Origin: an uncultured Candidatus Saccharibacteria bacterium
Lineage (GTDB): Bacteria; Patescibacteriota; Saccharimonadia; Saccharimonadales; Saccharimonadaceae
Direction: 5' to 3'
DNA: 32,655 nucleotides
Assembly: GCA_948435375.1 (NCBI GenBank)
Contig: CAOJGQ010000010.1
Span: 1 to 32,655, forward strand
This document shows positions 22,779-30,157 of the stretch, in pieces. A program made the position numbers and the translations under genes. The notes below the pieces were generated by a model that searched no databases, was not told the DNA's origin, and was given only the letters and a program-made list of their open reading frames with translations. Numbering within the stretch: the stretch's first letter is position 1; each line of letters opens with the position of its first letter.

Positions 22779-24545
22779 GTGGCGCTGCTGACGAAGGATG
22801 GACTAGATCGGGTAGTTGGGCTCTTGATTGATGAGGGTCTGGTTGATGCTGTCGCAGTGGCGAGCGTGCAAGAAGAGGTGGCGCAGACTAAGCAACCGCT
22901 CATGGCGATGCTTTCAGCGAAAAAGATTGTGAATGATAGCATGGTGGTGCACGCGACGGCGGTTTTGACCGGTGTGCCATATGTGAATCTTCTGCACGTG
23001 GAAATGGGGCAAGATGTCTTGTCGTTACTGTCGTTTGATGTAGCAGAGCGGTCGATGGCTGTGCCGCTGGGTGAGCAAAACGGTCAGCTAGTAGTGGCGA
23101 TGCTGGATGTCGGGAACGTCCAGGCCGTGGACTATCTGTCGACTTTGACGGGGAAACAAGTGCGAGCGGTGATGTCGTCGAGCGATGGTATTCAGGCGAT
23201 TTTGAAACAATATCGCGGGGACTTTTCGAGTGTTAAACAGGCAGTACGGACGACGAATCGCGAAGTTGAGCAGCGGCGAGAAAATAGTGACGTAAAGACA
23301 ATCACGCAGGATTCGCCGATTTCGAAAGCATTGACCTCGATTTTGGATTTTGCGGTGAAATCGAAAGCATCAGACATTCATATTGAGCCGCTGGAAAATA
23401 GTTTGATTATCCGATGTCGGATTGACGGTGTGCTTCGGAAAGTGATGGATTTGCCGCGGGCGATTGAACCGGCGTTAGTATCGCGAATCAAGATTTTGGC
23501 GAACTTGAAGATTGACGAACATCGTATTCCGCAGGACGGTCAGTTTGCGGTGGCAGTGGGGGATCGTGAGGTCGACTTGCGTATTGCGATTAGTCCGGTG
23601 GTGTGGGGGGAGCAGGTGGTGATTCGTTTGCTGGATAAGAGCGGATCGAGTATGGAAATTGAGGATATGGGGATGACCGGGCGAGCGCTAAGGACGGTGA
23701 TGGCGGGGATTGCGCGACCGAATGGAATGATTTTGACTTCAGGTCCAACTGGTTCAGGTAAAAGTACGACGCTCTATGCGTTGATTAAGAAGATTAAGAG
23801 TGAAAAAATTAACATTGTGACGCTGGAAGATCCGGTGGAATATAAGATGGACGGAGTGAACCAGATTCAGGTGAATGTGGATGCGGGGTTGACTTTTGCG
23901 TCAGGGCTCAGGTCGATTTTGCGTCAAGACCCGGACGTGGTGATGGTGGGGGAGATTCGTGATGCGGAGACGGCAAACTTGGCGGTGCAGGCGAGTTTGA
24001 CGGGACATTTGGTGTTTTCGACCTTGCATACGAACTCGGCGGCGGGGATTTTGCCGCGTCTTCTCGATATGGGGATTGAGCCGTTTTTGCTGGCGTCGAC
24101 GCTAAACACGGTGATTGGCCAGCGTTTGGTGCGACGAGTGGCACCAAAACGAGCGGCAGTGCCGAGCAATGAGATGCAGACGCAAGAAATTAATGATTTT
24201 GTGGGGGATTTGTTGCCGAAAAATAGCGCGGAAGCTGAGTCGGTGAGCGAGGATCTCGGTTATCCGAATTTGCCGGTAGCGGGGCAGGAGAGTTATAATC
24301 TCGTGCGAGGAGTAGATGATCAGGAGACGCCGGGTGGTTATCTCGGGCGAACGGGGCTTTATGAAGCGATTGATGTGGATGAGGATATCCAGAAACTAAT
24401 CGTGTCGCGAGCAACCTCGAATGAAATTATGCGGACGGCGAAGGAGAAGGGGACGATCACCTTGCGGCAGGACGGGATTTTGAAGGCGCTTTCGGGGATA
24501 ACAACGATTGAGGAAGTAAATCGGGTGGCGAGTGATTTGGCCTAA
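22779..24545 (+). CDS. pilB: Type IV pilus extension ATPase PilB
   Basis: 588 residues, a GspE/PilB-family hexameric motor that drives pilin assembly from the cytoplasm. The N-terminal MshEN-like domain covers about 1-135. The ATPase follows with H-I-E-P (about 203-206), Walker A G-P-T-G-S-G-K-S-T (about 322-330), the Asp box L-E-D-P-V-E-Y, Walker B V-M-V-G-E-I-R-D and the His box G-H-L-V-F-S-T-L-H-T. The CxxC...CxxC zinc module usual before the G-Y-x-G-R motif is absent; a Cys-free acidic stretch stands in its place while G-Y-L-G-R is kept. It starts with GTG behind AAAGGAG, two bases after the small gene. Confidence 0.95.
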   Translation: MALLTKDGLDRVVGLLIDEGLVDAVAVASVQEEVAQTKQPLMAMLSAKKIVNDSMVVHATAVLTGVPYVNLLHVEMGQDVLSLLSFDVAERSMAVPLGEQNGQLVVAMLDVGNVQAVDYLSTLTGKQVRAVMSSSDGIQAILKQYRGDFSSVKQAVRTTNREVEQRRENSDVKTITQDSPISKALTSILDFAVKSKASDIHIEPLENSLIIRCRIDGVLRKVMDLPRAIEPALVSRIKILANLKIDEHRIPQDGQFAVAVGDREVDLRIAISPVVWGEQVVIRLLDKSGSSMEIEDMGMTGRALRTVMAGIARPNGMILTSGPTGSGKSTTLYALIKKIKSEKINIVTLEDPVEYKMDGVNQIQVNVDAGLTFASGLRSILRQDPDVVMVGEIRDAETANLAVQASLTGHLVFSTLHTNSAAGILPRLLDMGIEPFLLASTLNTVIGQRLVRRVAPKRAAVPSNEMQTQEINDFVGDLLPKNSAEAESVSEDLGYPNLPVAGQESYNLVRGVDDQETPGGYLGRTGLYEAIDVDEDIQKLIVSRATSNEIMRTAKEKGTITLRQDGILKALSGITTIEEVNRVASDLA

Positions 24546-24585
24546 ATAGTCGGAGTGTAAAATAGTAAAATAGAAAGGCTTATGG

Positions 24586-24591
24586 TAGAAT
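24586..24591 (+). promoter_or_regulatory. -10 box of pilT (leaderless)
   Basis: TAGAAT with six bases before the ATG at 24598. It suggests that pilT-pilC can be transcribed separately from pilM-pilB. Confidence 0.6.
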
Positions 24592-24597
24592 AAAACT

Positions 24598-25866
24598 ATG
24601 GATACGAGCGGGAAACAAGAGAATACTGAGAATAAGGCAGCAGTGATGGCTGAGCCGGTGGTCGCTACGCCGAAGATGTCTGAAGGACAAGGAAGTGGCG
24701 CGCCAGCGAATGCGGCTGTGGTGAATGCGAATGAAATGCCAAGCGCGAGTGTGGGTGCGGTTGCTGGTAATGCGCCGGTAGCAGCGCCGATGATGCCAGT
24801 GGCGGGGGAAGTAGGGATTGAAGTTCTGCTCGAGGAATGCGTGAAGAATAACGCTTCAGATTTGCATCTCCAGGTAGGTTTGCCGCCGGTGTTGAGAGTG
24901 GAGGGGTATCTAAGGCAGTTGACGACTTATCCGGTTTTGACGAATGATATGGTGCAGAAATTGGTTTTTTCGACTCTAGACGAGGATCAGCAGCGGATTT
25001 TGATTAAGGATAAGGAATTTGACTATTCGTTTGCCTTTGGCGACTTAGCACGTTTTCGTGTGAACGCTTTTCACGAAAAAGGCAACATGGCGGCGGCGTT
25101 TCGTTTGATTCCGAATGTAATTAAGACCATCCAAGAGTTGGGTATGCCGGGCGTAGTAGAAGGTTTTGCGGACCATCCGAATGGTTTAGTGCTAGTGACT
25201 GGCCCAACTGGTTCAGGCAAGACGACGACCTTGGCGGCGTTGATTGATAAGATTAATGCCGAGCGGGCGGTGCACATTATTACGATTGAAGACCCGATTG
25301 AATTCACGCACCAGTCGAAGCGAGCTGTGGTGGCGCAGCGCGAAGTGCATTATGATACTTATAGTTTTGCGGCGGCGCTGCGGTCGATCCTGCGTGAAGA
25401 CCCGGATGTAGTGCTGATTGGTGAGATGCGCGACCTCGAGACGATTCAGGCGGCGATTACGGTGGCGGAGACTGGGCACTTGGTGTTTGCGACTTTACAT
25501 ACGAACTCGGCGGCGCAAAGTATTGACCGTATGATTGACGTTTTTCCGGCACATCAGCAGCCACAGATTCGTTCGCAGTTGGCGAATATGCTGGTGGGGA
25601 TTTGTTCGCAGCGGTTGATGCCGGCGCTTGACGGAAAACGTGTGGCGGCGGCGGAAATTTTGGTCGCGAACTCAGCAGTGCGAAGTATTATCCGGGAAGG
25701 AAAGACGCATCAGCTCGACATGACGATTCAGACTGGAGCGGACCAAGGTATGCAGACAATGGACCGAGAGCTCGCGAAGTTAGTGAAATCTGGCGTGGTG
25801 AGTTTTGACGTGGCGCGACAATACGCAGTAGACGTGACGGAATTTGAACGATTGGCACGAGGATAA
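24598..25866 (+). CDS. pilT: Type IV pilus retraction ATPase PilT
   Basis: 422 residues against about 345 for PilT. The excess is an Ala/Pro/Val-rich, probably disordered N-terminal extension of about 75 residues. The PilT core then begins (I-E-V-L-L-E-E-C, A-S-D-L-H-L near 88-93) with Walker A G-P-T-G-S-G-K-T-T (about 202-210), Asp box I-E-D-P-I-E-F, Walker B V-L-I-G-E-M-R-D, and the His box G-H-L-V-F-A-T-L-H-T. The A-I-R-x-L-I-like C-terminal retraction signature is only weakly matched (I-I-R-E-G-K). PilT pulls pili back and powers twitching. pilC follows after three bases. Confidence 0.94.
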   Translation: MDTSGKQENTENKAAVMAEPVVATPKMSEGQGSGAPANAAVVNANEMPSASVGAVAGNAPVAAPMMPVAGEVGIEVLLEECVKNNASDLHLQVGLPPVLRVEGYLRQLTTYPVLTNDMVQKLVFSTLDEDQQRILIKDKEFDYSFAFGDLARFRVNAFHEKGNMAAAFRLIPNVIKTIQELGMPGVVEGFADHPNGLVLVTGPTGSGKTTTLAALIDKINAERAVHIITIEDPIEFTHQSKRAVVAQREVHYDTYSFAAALRSILREDPDVVLIGEMRDLETIQAAITVAETGHLVFATLHTNSAAQSIDRMIDVFPAHQQPQIRSQLANMLVGICSQRLMPALDGKRVAAAEILVANSAVRSIIREGKTHQLDMTIQTGADQGMQTMDRELAKLVKSGVVSFDVARQYAVDVTEFERLARG

Positions 25867-25869
25867 AAA

Positions 25870-27078
25870 ATGAAGCGATATAATTATAAAGCTAAGGACA
25901 AAGCGACCGGGAAAATTGTTTCTGGAAACGTGCAGGCAGAAAGTGAGCGCGCGGCAGGGAAGATTTTGATTGACCAAGGCTATACGCCGCAAAAAATTAG
26001 CGAGGAAGTAAACGACGGGATTTTTAGTAAACTACAAAATCGGATTACTTCGAAACAAAGAATTGTTTTCACACGGCAGTTTGCGACTTTAATCGGGGCG
26101 GGTCTGCCGCTGTCGACAAGTCTTCGGATGATGGCGGAACAAACGGAAGAAAAGCCGATGAAAGCATTAATTGAAGATGTTTTGGCGCAGGTGGAAGGTG
26201 GTAAGACTTTGCACGATGCCTTCGCGCGTTATCCGGAAGTGTTTAACAAGGTTTATCTAGCTTTGATTGCGGCGGGTGAAGCTTCGGGTACGCTAGATGA
26301 GGCTTTGAAACGGTTGGCCGATCAGCAAGAAAAAGATGCTAACATGATTTCGAAGATTCGCGGCGCGATGACTTATCCGGCGATTGTTCTCGTCGTGATT
26401 GTGGCGGTGGTGATGTTTATGATGATTGCTGTGGTGCCGCAAGTGGAGAGTTTGTATCGTGATATGAATGAGCCGTTGCCGTTTTTGACGCTTTTGATGG
26501 TGGGGGTGTCGAACTTTATCGCGCATTTTTGGTGGCTGATTTTGATTTTGTTGGGGATTGCGGTATGGTTCTTTGTGCAATTTCGACGTACGGATGTGGG
26601 GATCAAGTGGATTGCGCAGTTTAAGCTGAAAGTGCCATTTTTCAAAGGATTGTTTCTCAGGCTTTATAATGCACGTTTTGCGCGGACGGCGCAGATGTTG
26701 CTTTCGACCGGTGTGCCGATGCTTGAAGCGATGAATATTGCGGCGGAGTCGATGAACAACGTGGTGGTCGAAGAACAGATCAAAGAAGCGGCGGTGCTAG
26801 TGCGAAGTGGGAAGACTTTGAGCTCGTCACTGAAAAATCGGGAATATATCTTGCCACTTTTGCCGCAAATGGCGGCGACGGGTGAGGAATCTGGACAGCT
26901 GGATGATATGCTTGGAAAGGCAGCGAAGGTTTATGAAGATGAGCTTGATGAACGAATTGCAGCGATTTCGACGGCGATTGAACCGGTCTTGATGGTAGTG
27001 CTGGCGATTGTGGCGGGCGGTATGGTGATGGCTATTCTGTTCCCGATTTACAATTTGGTGGGTAGTATCGGCATGTAG
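25870..27078 (+). CDS. pilC: Type IV pilus inner-membrane platform protein PilC
   Basis: 402 residues, the standard length. A cytoplasmic N-terminus (Y-K-A-K-D) leads into two repeats of the T2SS-F domain, about 70-190 and 275-395. Each carries the family pattern (F-T-R-Q-F-A-T-L-I-G-A-G-L-P-L; A-R-T-A-Q-M-L-L-S-T-G-V-P) and each is followed by membrane helices; a strongly hydrophobic pair lies at about 172-245 and one at the C-terminus. PilC is thought to be turned by PilB and PilT. It ends in a hairpin that probably closes the pilT-pilC message. Confidence 0.95.
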   Translation: MKRYNYKAKDKATGKIVSGNVQAESERAAGKILIDQGYTPQKISEEVNDGIFSKLQNRITSKQRIVFTRQFATLIGAGLPLSTSLRMMAEQTEEKPMKALIEDVLAQVEGGKTLHDAFARYPEVFNKVYLALIAAGEASGTLDEALKRLADQQEKDANMISKIRGAMTYPAIVLVVIVAVVMFMMIAVVPQVESLYRDMNEPLPFLTLLMVGVSNFIAHFWWLILILLGIAVWFFVQFRRTDVGIKWIAQFKLKVPFFKGLFLRLYNARFARTAQMLLSTGVPMLEAMNIAAESMNNVVVEEQIKEAAVLVRSGKTLSSSLKNREYILPLLPQMAATGEESGQLDDMLGKAAKVYEDELDERIAAISTAIEPVLMVVLAIVAGGMVMAILFPIYNLVGSIGM

Positions 27079-27088
27079 AAGGGATGGA

Positions 27089-27126
27089 CTCGTGCGCATT
27101 TTGGTTGGTAATTTGGTTGGCACGAG
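27089..27126 (+). terminator. Hairpin after pilC
   Basis: CTCGTGC (27089-27095) pairs with GCACGAG (27120-27126), followed by AAAA and no T-run. A factor-assisted or weak terminator is possible. Confidence 0.5.
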
Positions 27127-27136
27127 AAAATGCTTG

Positions 27137-27145
27137 TGGTATAAT
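27137..27145 (+). promoter_or_regulatory. Prepilin promoter, extended -10
   Basis: TGGTATAAT (TATAAT at 27140-27145). A leader of about 30 bases follows, with GAAAGGA before the GTG start. Confidence 0.65.
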
Positions 27146-27178
27146 GTAAAATAATTATATTAAAGAAAGGAAATAAAA

Positions 27179-27778
27179 GTGGCAAGTTCACGAATGAAGA
27201 AAAAAAGTACTGACTTGGGTGGTTTTACGATTATCGAAGTTGTGCTCGTGCTCGCGATCGCAGGTTTGATTTTCTTAATGGTGTTTATTGCGTTGCCAGC
27301 TTTGCAGCGTGCGCAGCGTGATACGCAGCGACGTGATGATATGGCGCGAGTGTCCGAAGCGATTACGCAGTATCAGACGAACAATAATGGGAAGTTGCCA
27401 GCGACAAACGGTTCTCCTCTAGAGGCGGTAGATGAATCGAACGATGAGGGTTTAAAGATGGGTAGTTGGTGCTCATCCGCAAATGCGAGTAACACTCCTA
27501 CGCAGTGTTTTGTGAAGAATTATATGAACGCGGTTGATGCTGAGGAAAATACTTTTGCTGATCCAGATGGTTGGCGCTACGGTCTCACATTTGAGTCGCT
27601 TACGAGTAATGGTACGACCAAGACGCTGGATAATGAGGACTTTAAGAACCATATGATTTATGTCGTTGAACATGCGAAGTGTGATGGTGAGATGGCAATT
27701 TATTCGAGCAACGCACGTGATTATGCAATTCTCTACAAACTTGAAGGGAGTGGTACCTACTGCCAAGATAACCAATAG
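27179..27778 (+). CDS. Type IV prepilin
   Basis: 199 residues from a GTG start behind GAAAGGA. A short basic leader ends in D-L-G-G, then F-T-I-I-E-V-V-L-V-L-A-I-A-G: cleavage after Gly15, Phe16 as +1 and Glu20 as Glu5 of the mature protein, all as expected for PilD processing. The long N-terminal helix (about 16-55) continues into Q-R-A-Q-R-D-T-Q-R-R-D-D-M-A-R. The globular head contains four Cys, enough for two disulfides. It has its own promoter and terminator, fitting high expression. It could be the major pilin or a minor one. Confidence 0.93.
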   Translation: MASSRMKKKSTDLGGFTIIEVVLVLAIAGLIFLMVFIALPALQRAQRDTQRRDDMARVSEAITQYQTNNNGKLPATNGSPLEAVDESNDEGLKMGSWCSSANASNTPTQCFVKNYMNAVDAEENTFADPDGWRYGLTFESLTSNGTTKTLDNEDFKNHMIYVVEHAKCDGEMAIYSSNARDYAILYKLEGSGTYCQDNQ

Positions 27779-27796
27779 CTAGATAACAGCTGATAG

Positions 27797-27831
27797 GATA
27801 GGCTCGTACTTATAGGGTATGGGCCTATTTT
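27797..27831 (+). terminator. Prepilin terminator
   Basis: ATAGGCTCGTAC pairs with GTATGGGCCTAT (G-U pairs tolerated), then TTTTG. It lies about 20 bases after the prepilin stop. Confidence 0.75.
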
Positions 27832-27850
27832 GTGACTGGGTGAGTTGTGA

Positions 27851-27856
27851 TATAAT
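27851..27856 (+). promoter_or_regulatory. -10 box of pilD (leaderless)
   Basis: TATAAT with six bases before the ATG at 27863. Confidence 0.65.
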
Positions 27857-27862
27857 AGGTTT

Positions 27863-28753
27863 ATGCTAAAAACATTATTATGGGATACTGACACGGCGAT
27901 TCTTGTCTTGATTTTAGTTTTGATGACAATTCTCGGGGCGGTTTTTGGGTCGTTTGCATGTTGTCAAGCCTGGCGATGGCGTTATCATGCGTTGGGGAAG
28001 AAGGAGCTTGGGCAATGGTCGGTTTGTATGCATTGTCGTAAGCGGATTAAATGGTATGATAATATTCCGATTATATCTTGGTTGGTGTTGAGGGGGAAGT
28101 GTCGTTATTGCCATAAAAAAATCGGGATAGCGGATTTTCTCTCGGAAATTGGTATGGCGGTAGCGTTTTTCATGTTGTCTTGGGCATATCTTGTGCCGAT
28201 TTTGAACAACTGGTCGCAACTTGTGGCGGCACATCCGACTTTATTGGTTGTGAAATTGGCGACTTTTATTATTACTTTGATAATGCTGGTGGTTTTGGTG
28301 GTTTTGGCGGTGTATGATGCGAAGTGGGGGGAACTGCCGGTAGTGCTTTTGGCGCTTTCGATTATTTTTGGGATGATGGTTTTCGTTTTGAAAATTTTTG
28401 AAGTGTCGTTGTCGGATAATCCAGATGTGATTGGGGCGATTATAAATGCGGGGATTGGGGTGTTGATTCTGGCGGGGAGTTGTTTAGTAATATATAAAGC
28501 GTCGCATGAGAAGTTGATGGGGGCGGGGGATTGGCTACTGGCGCTAGCACTAGCTCTGGCGTTAGCGGATTGGTGGTTGGCGCTCTGGACGATTTTCTTG
28601 GCGAATTTGCTCGGGGACGTGATTGCTTTGCCGAGTGCACTGAAAAAGAAGGGGCATGTGGTGCATTTCGGGCCGTTTTTGGTGGCGGCGTTTGTGATTG
28701 TGTTGGTGTTGGGGAATTGTTTGCCGTTGTTGCTTGTTAGCTTTAGGATTTAG
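27863..28753 (+). CDS. pilD: Prepilin peptidase / N-methyltransferase PilD
   Basis: 296 residues, a polytopic membrane aspartyl protease that cuts the prepilin leader and methylates the new N-terminus. The N-terminal domain carries the zinc tetrad Cys55-x2-Cys58 and Cys80-x2-Cys83 with the W-Y-D-N-I-P-I-I-S-W-L motif between. The two catalytic aspartates are Asp152 (V-Y-D-A-K-W) and Asp223 in G-A-G-D-W. About eight membrane helices are predicted. It follows the prepilin gene under its own -10 box and ends four bases before the large repeat region. Confidence 0.95.
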   Translation: MLKTLLWDTDTAILVLILVLMTILGAVFGSFACCQAWRWRYHALGKKELGQWSVCMHCRKRIKWYDNIPIISWLVLRGKCRYCHKKIGIADFLSEIGMAVAFFMLSWAYLVPILNNWSQLVAAHPTLLVVKLATFIITLIMLVVLVVLAVYDAKWGELPVVLLALSIIFGMMVFVLKIFEVSLSDNPDVIGAIINAGIGVLILAGSCLVIYKASHEKLMGAGDWLLALALALALADWWLALWTIFLANLLGDVIALPSALKKKGHVVHFGPFLVAAFVIVLVLGNCLPLLLVSFRI

Positions 28754-28874
28754 GGTTTCCATTTCTGGTTTGACGAAGAGAATGTCGTAATGAAGTCTAC
28801 ACGGTAGTCTTGATTGTTGGTCGTTGGTTTTCCGTTTTGTCTTTTGTGCTGGACACGGCGTCGTTTCAGCCCAT

Positions 28875-28960
28875 CTTCGCTAACGCTCAGATTCTTGGGC
28901 GTCGCCTCAGAAGAATGAGCAAGCTCATTCTTCCCTCGGACTCCTTCAAGATTCGTCACG
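28875..28960 (+). repeat. Direct repeat A inside HP4
   Basis: About 85 bp from CTTCGCTAACGCTCAG to GATTCGTCACG, repeated at 28984-29066. It contains the hairpin arms AAGAATGAGC / GCTCATTCTT. Confidence 0.8.
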
Positions 28961-28983
28961 GGTGAAAGGCTCCTCTTCCTCCT

Positions 28984-29066
28984 CTTCGCTACGCTCAGAT
29001 TCTCGGGCGTCGTCTCGGAAGAAAGAGTAAACTCTTTCTTCTCTCGACTCCTGGAGATTCGTGACG
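28984..29066 (+). repeat. Direct repeat B inside HP4
   Basis: Second copy, from CTTCGCTACGCTCAG to GATTCGTGACG. Its hairpin arms AAGAAAGAGT / ACTCTTTCTT differ from copy A at two pairs and both changes are compensated. Confidence 0.8.
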
Positions 29067-29200
29067 TCCGGAATGGTCCAGCATCCAAAAGCAAATAACG
29101 AAAAATCAATAACACAGACAGTCAAAGTTTTGCCGTAGACTTCATTACATTATAATTCTTCGCAAAACAGGATCGGAAAACCAGAAGCAAACAATCAAGG

Positions 29201-29250
29201 TGCAATGTAGACTTCATCGCGCTATAATTCTTCGTCAAACCAGAAGCAAA
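29201..29250 (+). repeat. R repeat, copy 6
   Basis: TGTAGACTTCATCGCGCTAT then AATTCTTCGTCAAACCAGAA. It lies in tandem with copy 5 (29132-29187) and leads into the tail of cassette 15. Confidence 0.78.
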
Positions 29251-29274
29251 ATCCCTGAAATCAGTGGTTGGGTT

Positions 29275-29459
29275 GGACCGTAGAGCCAAGCCAGCGGAAG
29301 TAGTTATCTGATGGTACAATATTGCTAGTATTAAGAGCAATCACATATGCATAGGGTAATGATTGGAAAACAGTTCTGCTCCAACTTAGCCCATAAATAG
29401 CAGCACGTCTTAAAGAACCATCAGTCATATCTATGAACCCGCCACAAGTTAGATATATG
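29275..29459 (-). repeat. FISUMP-like cassette 15
   Basis: Head with changes (ATATATCTAACTTGTGGCGG), M-T-D-G-S-L-R-R-A, a core with W-S-R-T-V and a tail reading W-L-G-S-T-V. It is divergent, with drifted third bases. It is the first unit of a three-cassette module that mirrors the one at 4544-5366. Confidence 0.72.
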
Positions 29460-29512
29460 GAAGATTGGGTTATGTTTTCTTGTTTGGAGTTTGGAGGAAT
29501 TGGCCTTTAGTT

Positions 29513-29541
29513 TTGAACTTGTAATGGCATTACAAGTTCAA
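29513..29541. repeat. P palindrome, copy 5 (compensatory variant)
   Basis: TTGAACTTGTAATG / CATTACAAGTTCAA around G. Relative to copy 3 one C-G pair has become T-A on both arms, so the palindrome is preserved through a double change. GTCTCTGTTAAA follows. Confidence 0.85.
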
Positions 29542-29668
29542 ACGAGAGTTGTCTCTGTTAAATTGTAAAGATTTTAGCTTAGTAAGGTATTTTGCTATAT
29601 AGTTTTGATTTGTGTTTGAGTAGTTTTTGGATATGTTTTTTGTCTACATCAAACATCTACTAATTCTC

Positions 29669-29857
29669 CTATATATCTAACTCGTGGCGGGAATCTGAAT
29701 ATGAATATCGGTTCTTTGAGGGACGCGGGCGCCAATGGCTACTACTGGGGAGTCAGCGCCTACCCGTCAAGGTCTTATGCGTACTACCTCAATTTTAATA
29801 GCGTTAACGTCTACCCGTCGGACAGCGACGCCGGTCGTTGGTACGGCTTTACGGTCC
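29669..29857 (+). repeat. FISUMP-like cassette 16 (tight family)
   Basis: Complete: I-Y-L-T-R-G-G, M-N-I-G-S-L-R-D-A-G, G-Y-Y-W-G-V-S-A-Y, a five-residue tip D-S-D-A-G (gac, agc, gac, gcc, ggt) and R-W-Y-G-F-T-V-R. The tip has one codon more than the other tight copies. The ATG at 29701 opens a 70-residue frame to 29913. The 5' half is identical to cassette 3. Confidence 0.85.
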
Positions 29858-29901
29858 GATACGAAGCTAGAAAAGCTGTTTTTAATAGAGAAAAAATGAA
29901 G

Positions 29902-29930
29902 TTGAACTTGTAACAGCGTTATAAGTTCAA
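29902..29930. repeat. P palindrome, copy 6
   Basis: TTGAACTTGTAAC / GTTATAAGTTCAA around AGC, with one G-T imperfection. TTTAATAGAG lies upstream. It sits between convergent tails, as does copy 2. Confidence 0.75.
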
Positions 29931-29951
29931 TGAGTGAAAAGGTGTTTTTCT

Positions 29952-30137
29952 GGACCGTAAAGCCACTCCAACGAGCGTTAGTACGCGATGGGGCGAGCGT
30001 ACTCCTACTCATATCGATAGCATAAGTCTCGTACTTTAATACGGGCGCCGTAATTGACCACAAGAAGCTATCGGTATTGCCATATCTCAAAGCCCCAGCT
30101 TGCTCGTCAATTGTCCCGCCACGAGTTAGATATATAG
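29952..30137 (-). repeat. FISUMP-like cassette 17
   Basis: Head intact, E-Q-A-G-A-L-R-Y-G, F-L-W-S-I-T-A, Y-A-I-D-M-S and R-W-S-G-F-T-V-Q. The tail and the following bases match cassette 5 closely. Its head begins 20 bases after the recombinase stop codon. It is a divergent copy. Confidence 0.78.
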
Positions 30138-30157
30138 GAGATAAGGTGAAGTTATTA

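Larger units (their letters stand above)
28757..29187. repeat. Large inverted-repeat region after pilD (HP4) with R copies 4 and 5
   Basis: An R repeat on the minus strand (28757-28806) and one on the plus strand (29132-29187) face each other across about 325 bp. Their inward flanks are also similar in inverted orientation (for example CTTTTGTGCTGGAC and GTCCAGCATCCAAAAG). The whole is an imperfect palindrome whose middle holds two direct repeats. No gene is visible in it. Confidence 0.72.

Noticed and set aside
29902-30000. Palindrome P and its flank translate as T-F-S-L-I-E-L-I-T-L-L-Q-V-Q, resembling a prepilin N-terminus (F-T-L-I-E-L)
   Set aside because: The match comes from the palindromic DNA, there is no following hydrophobic helix or leader, and the other copies lose it.
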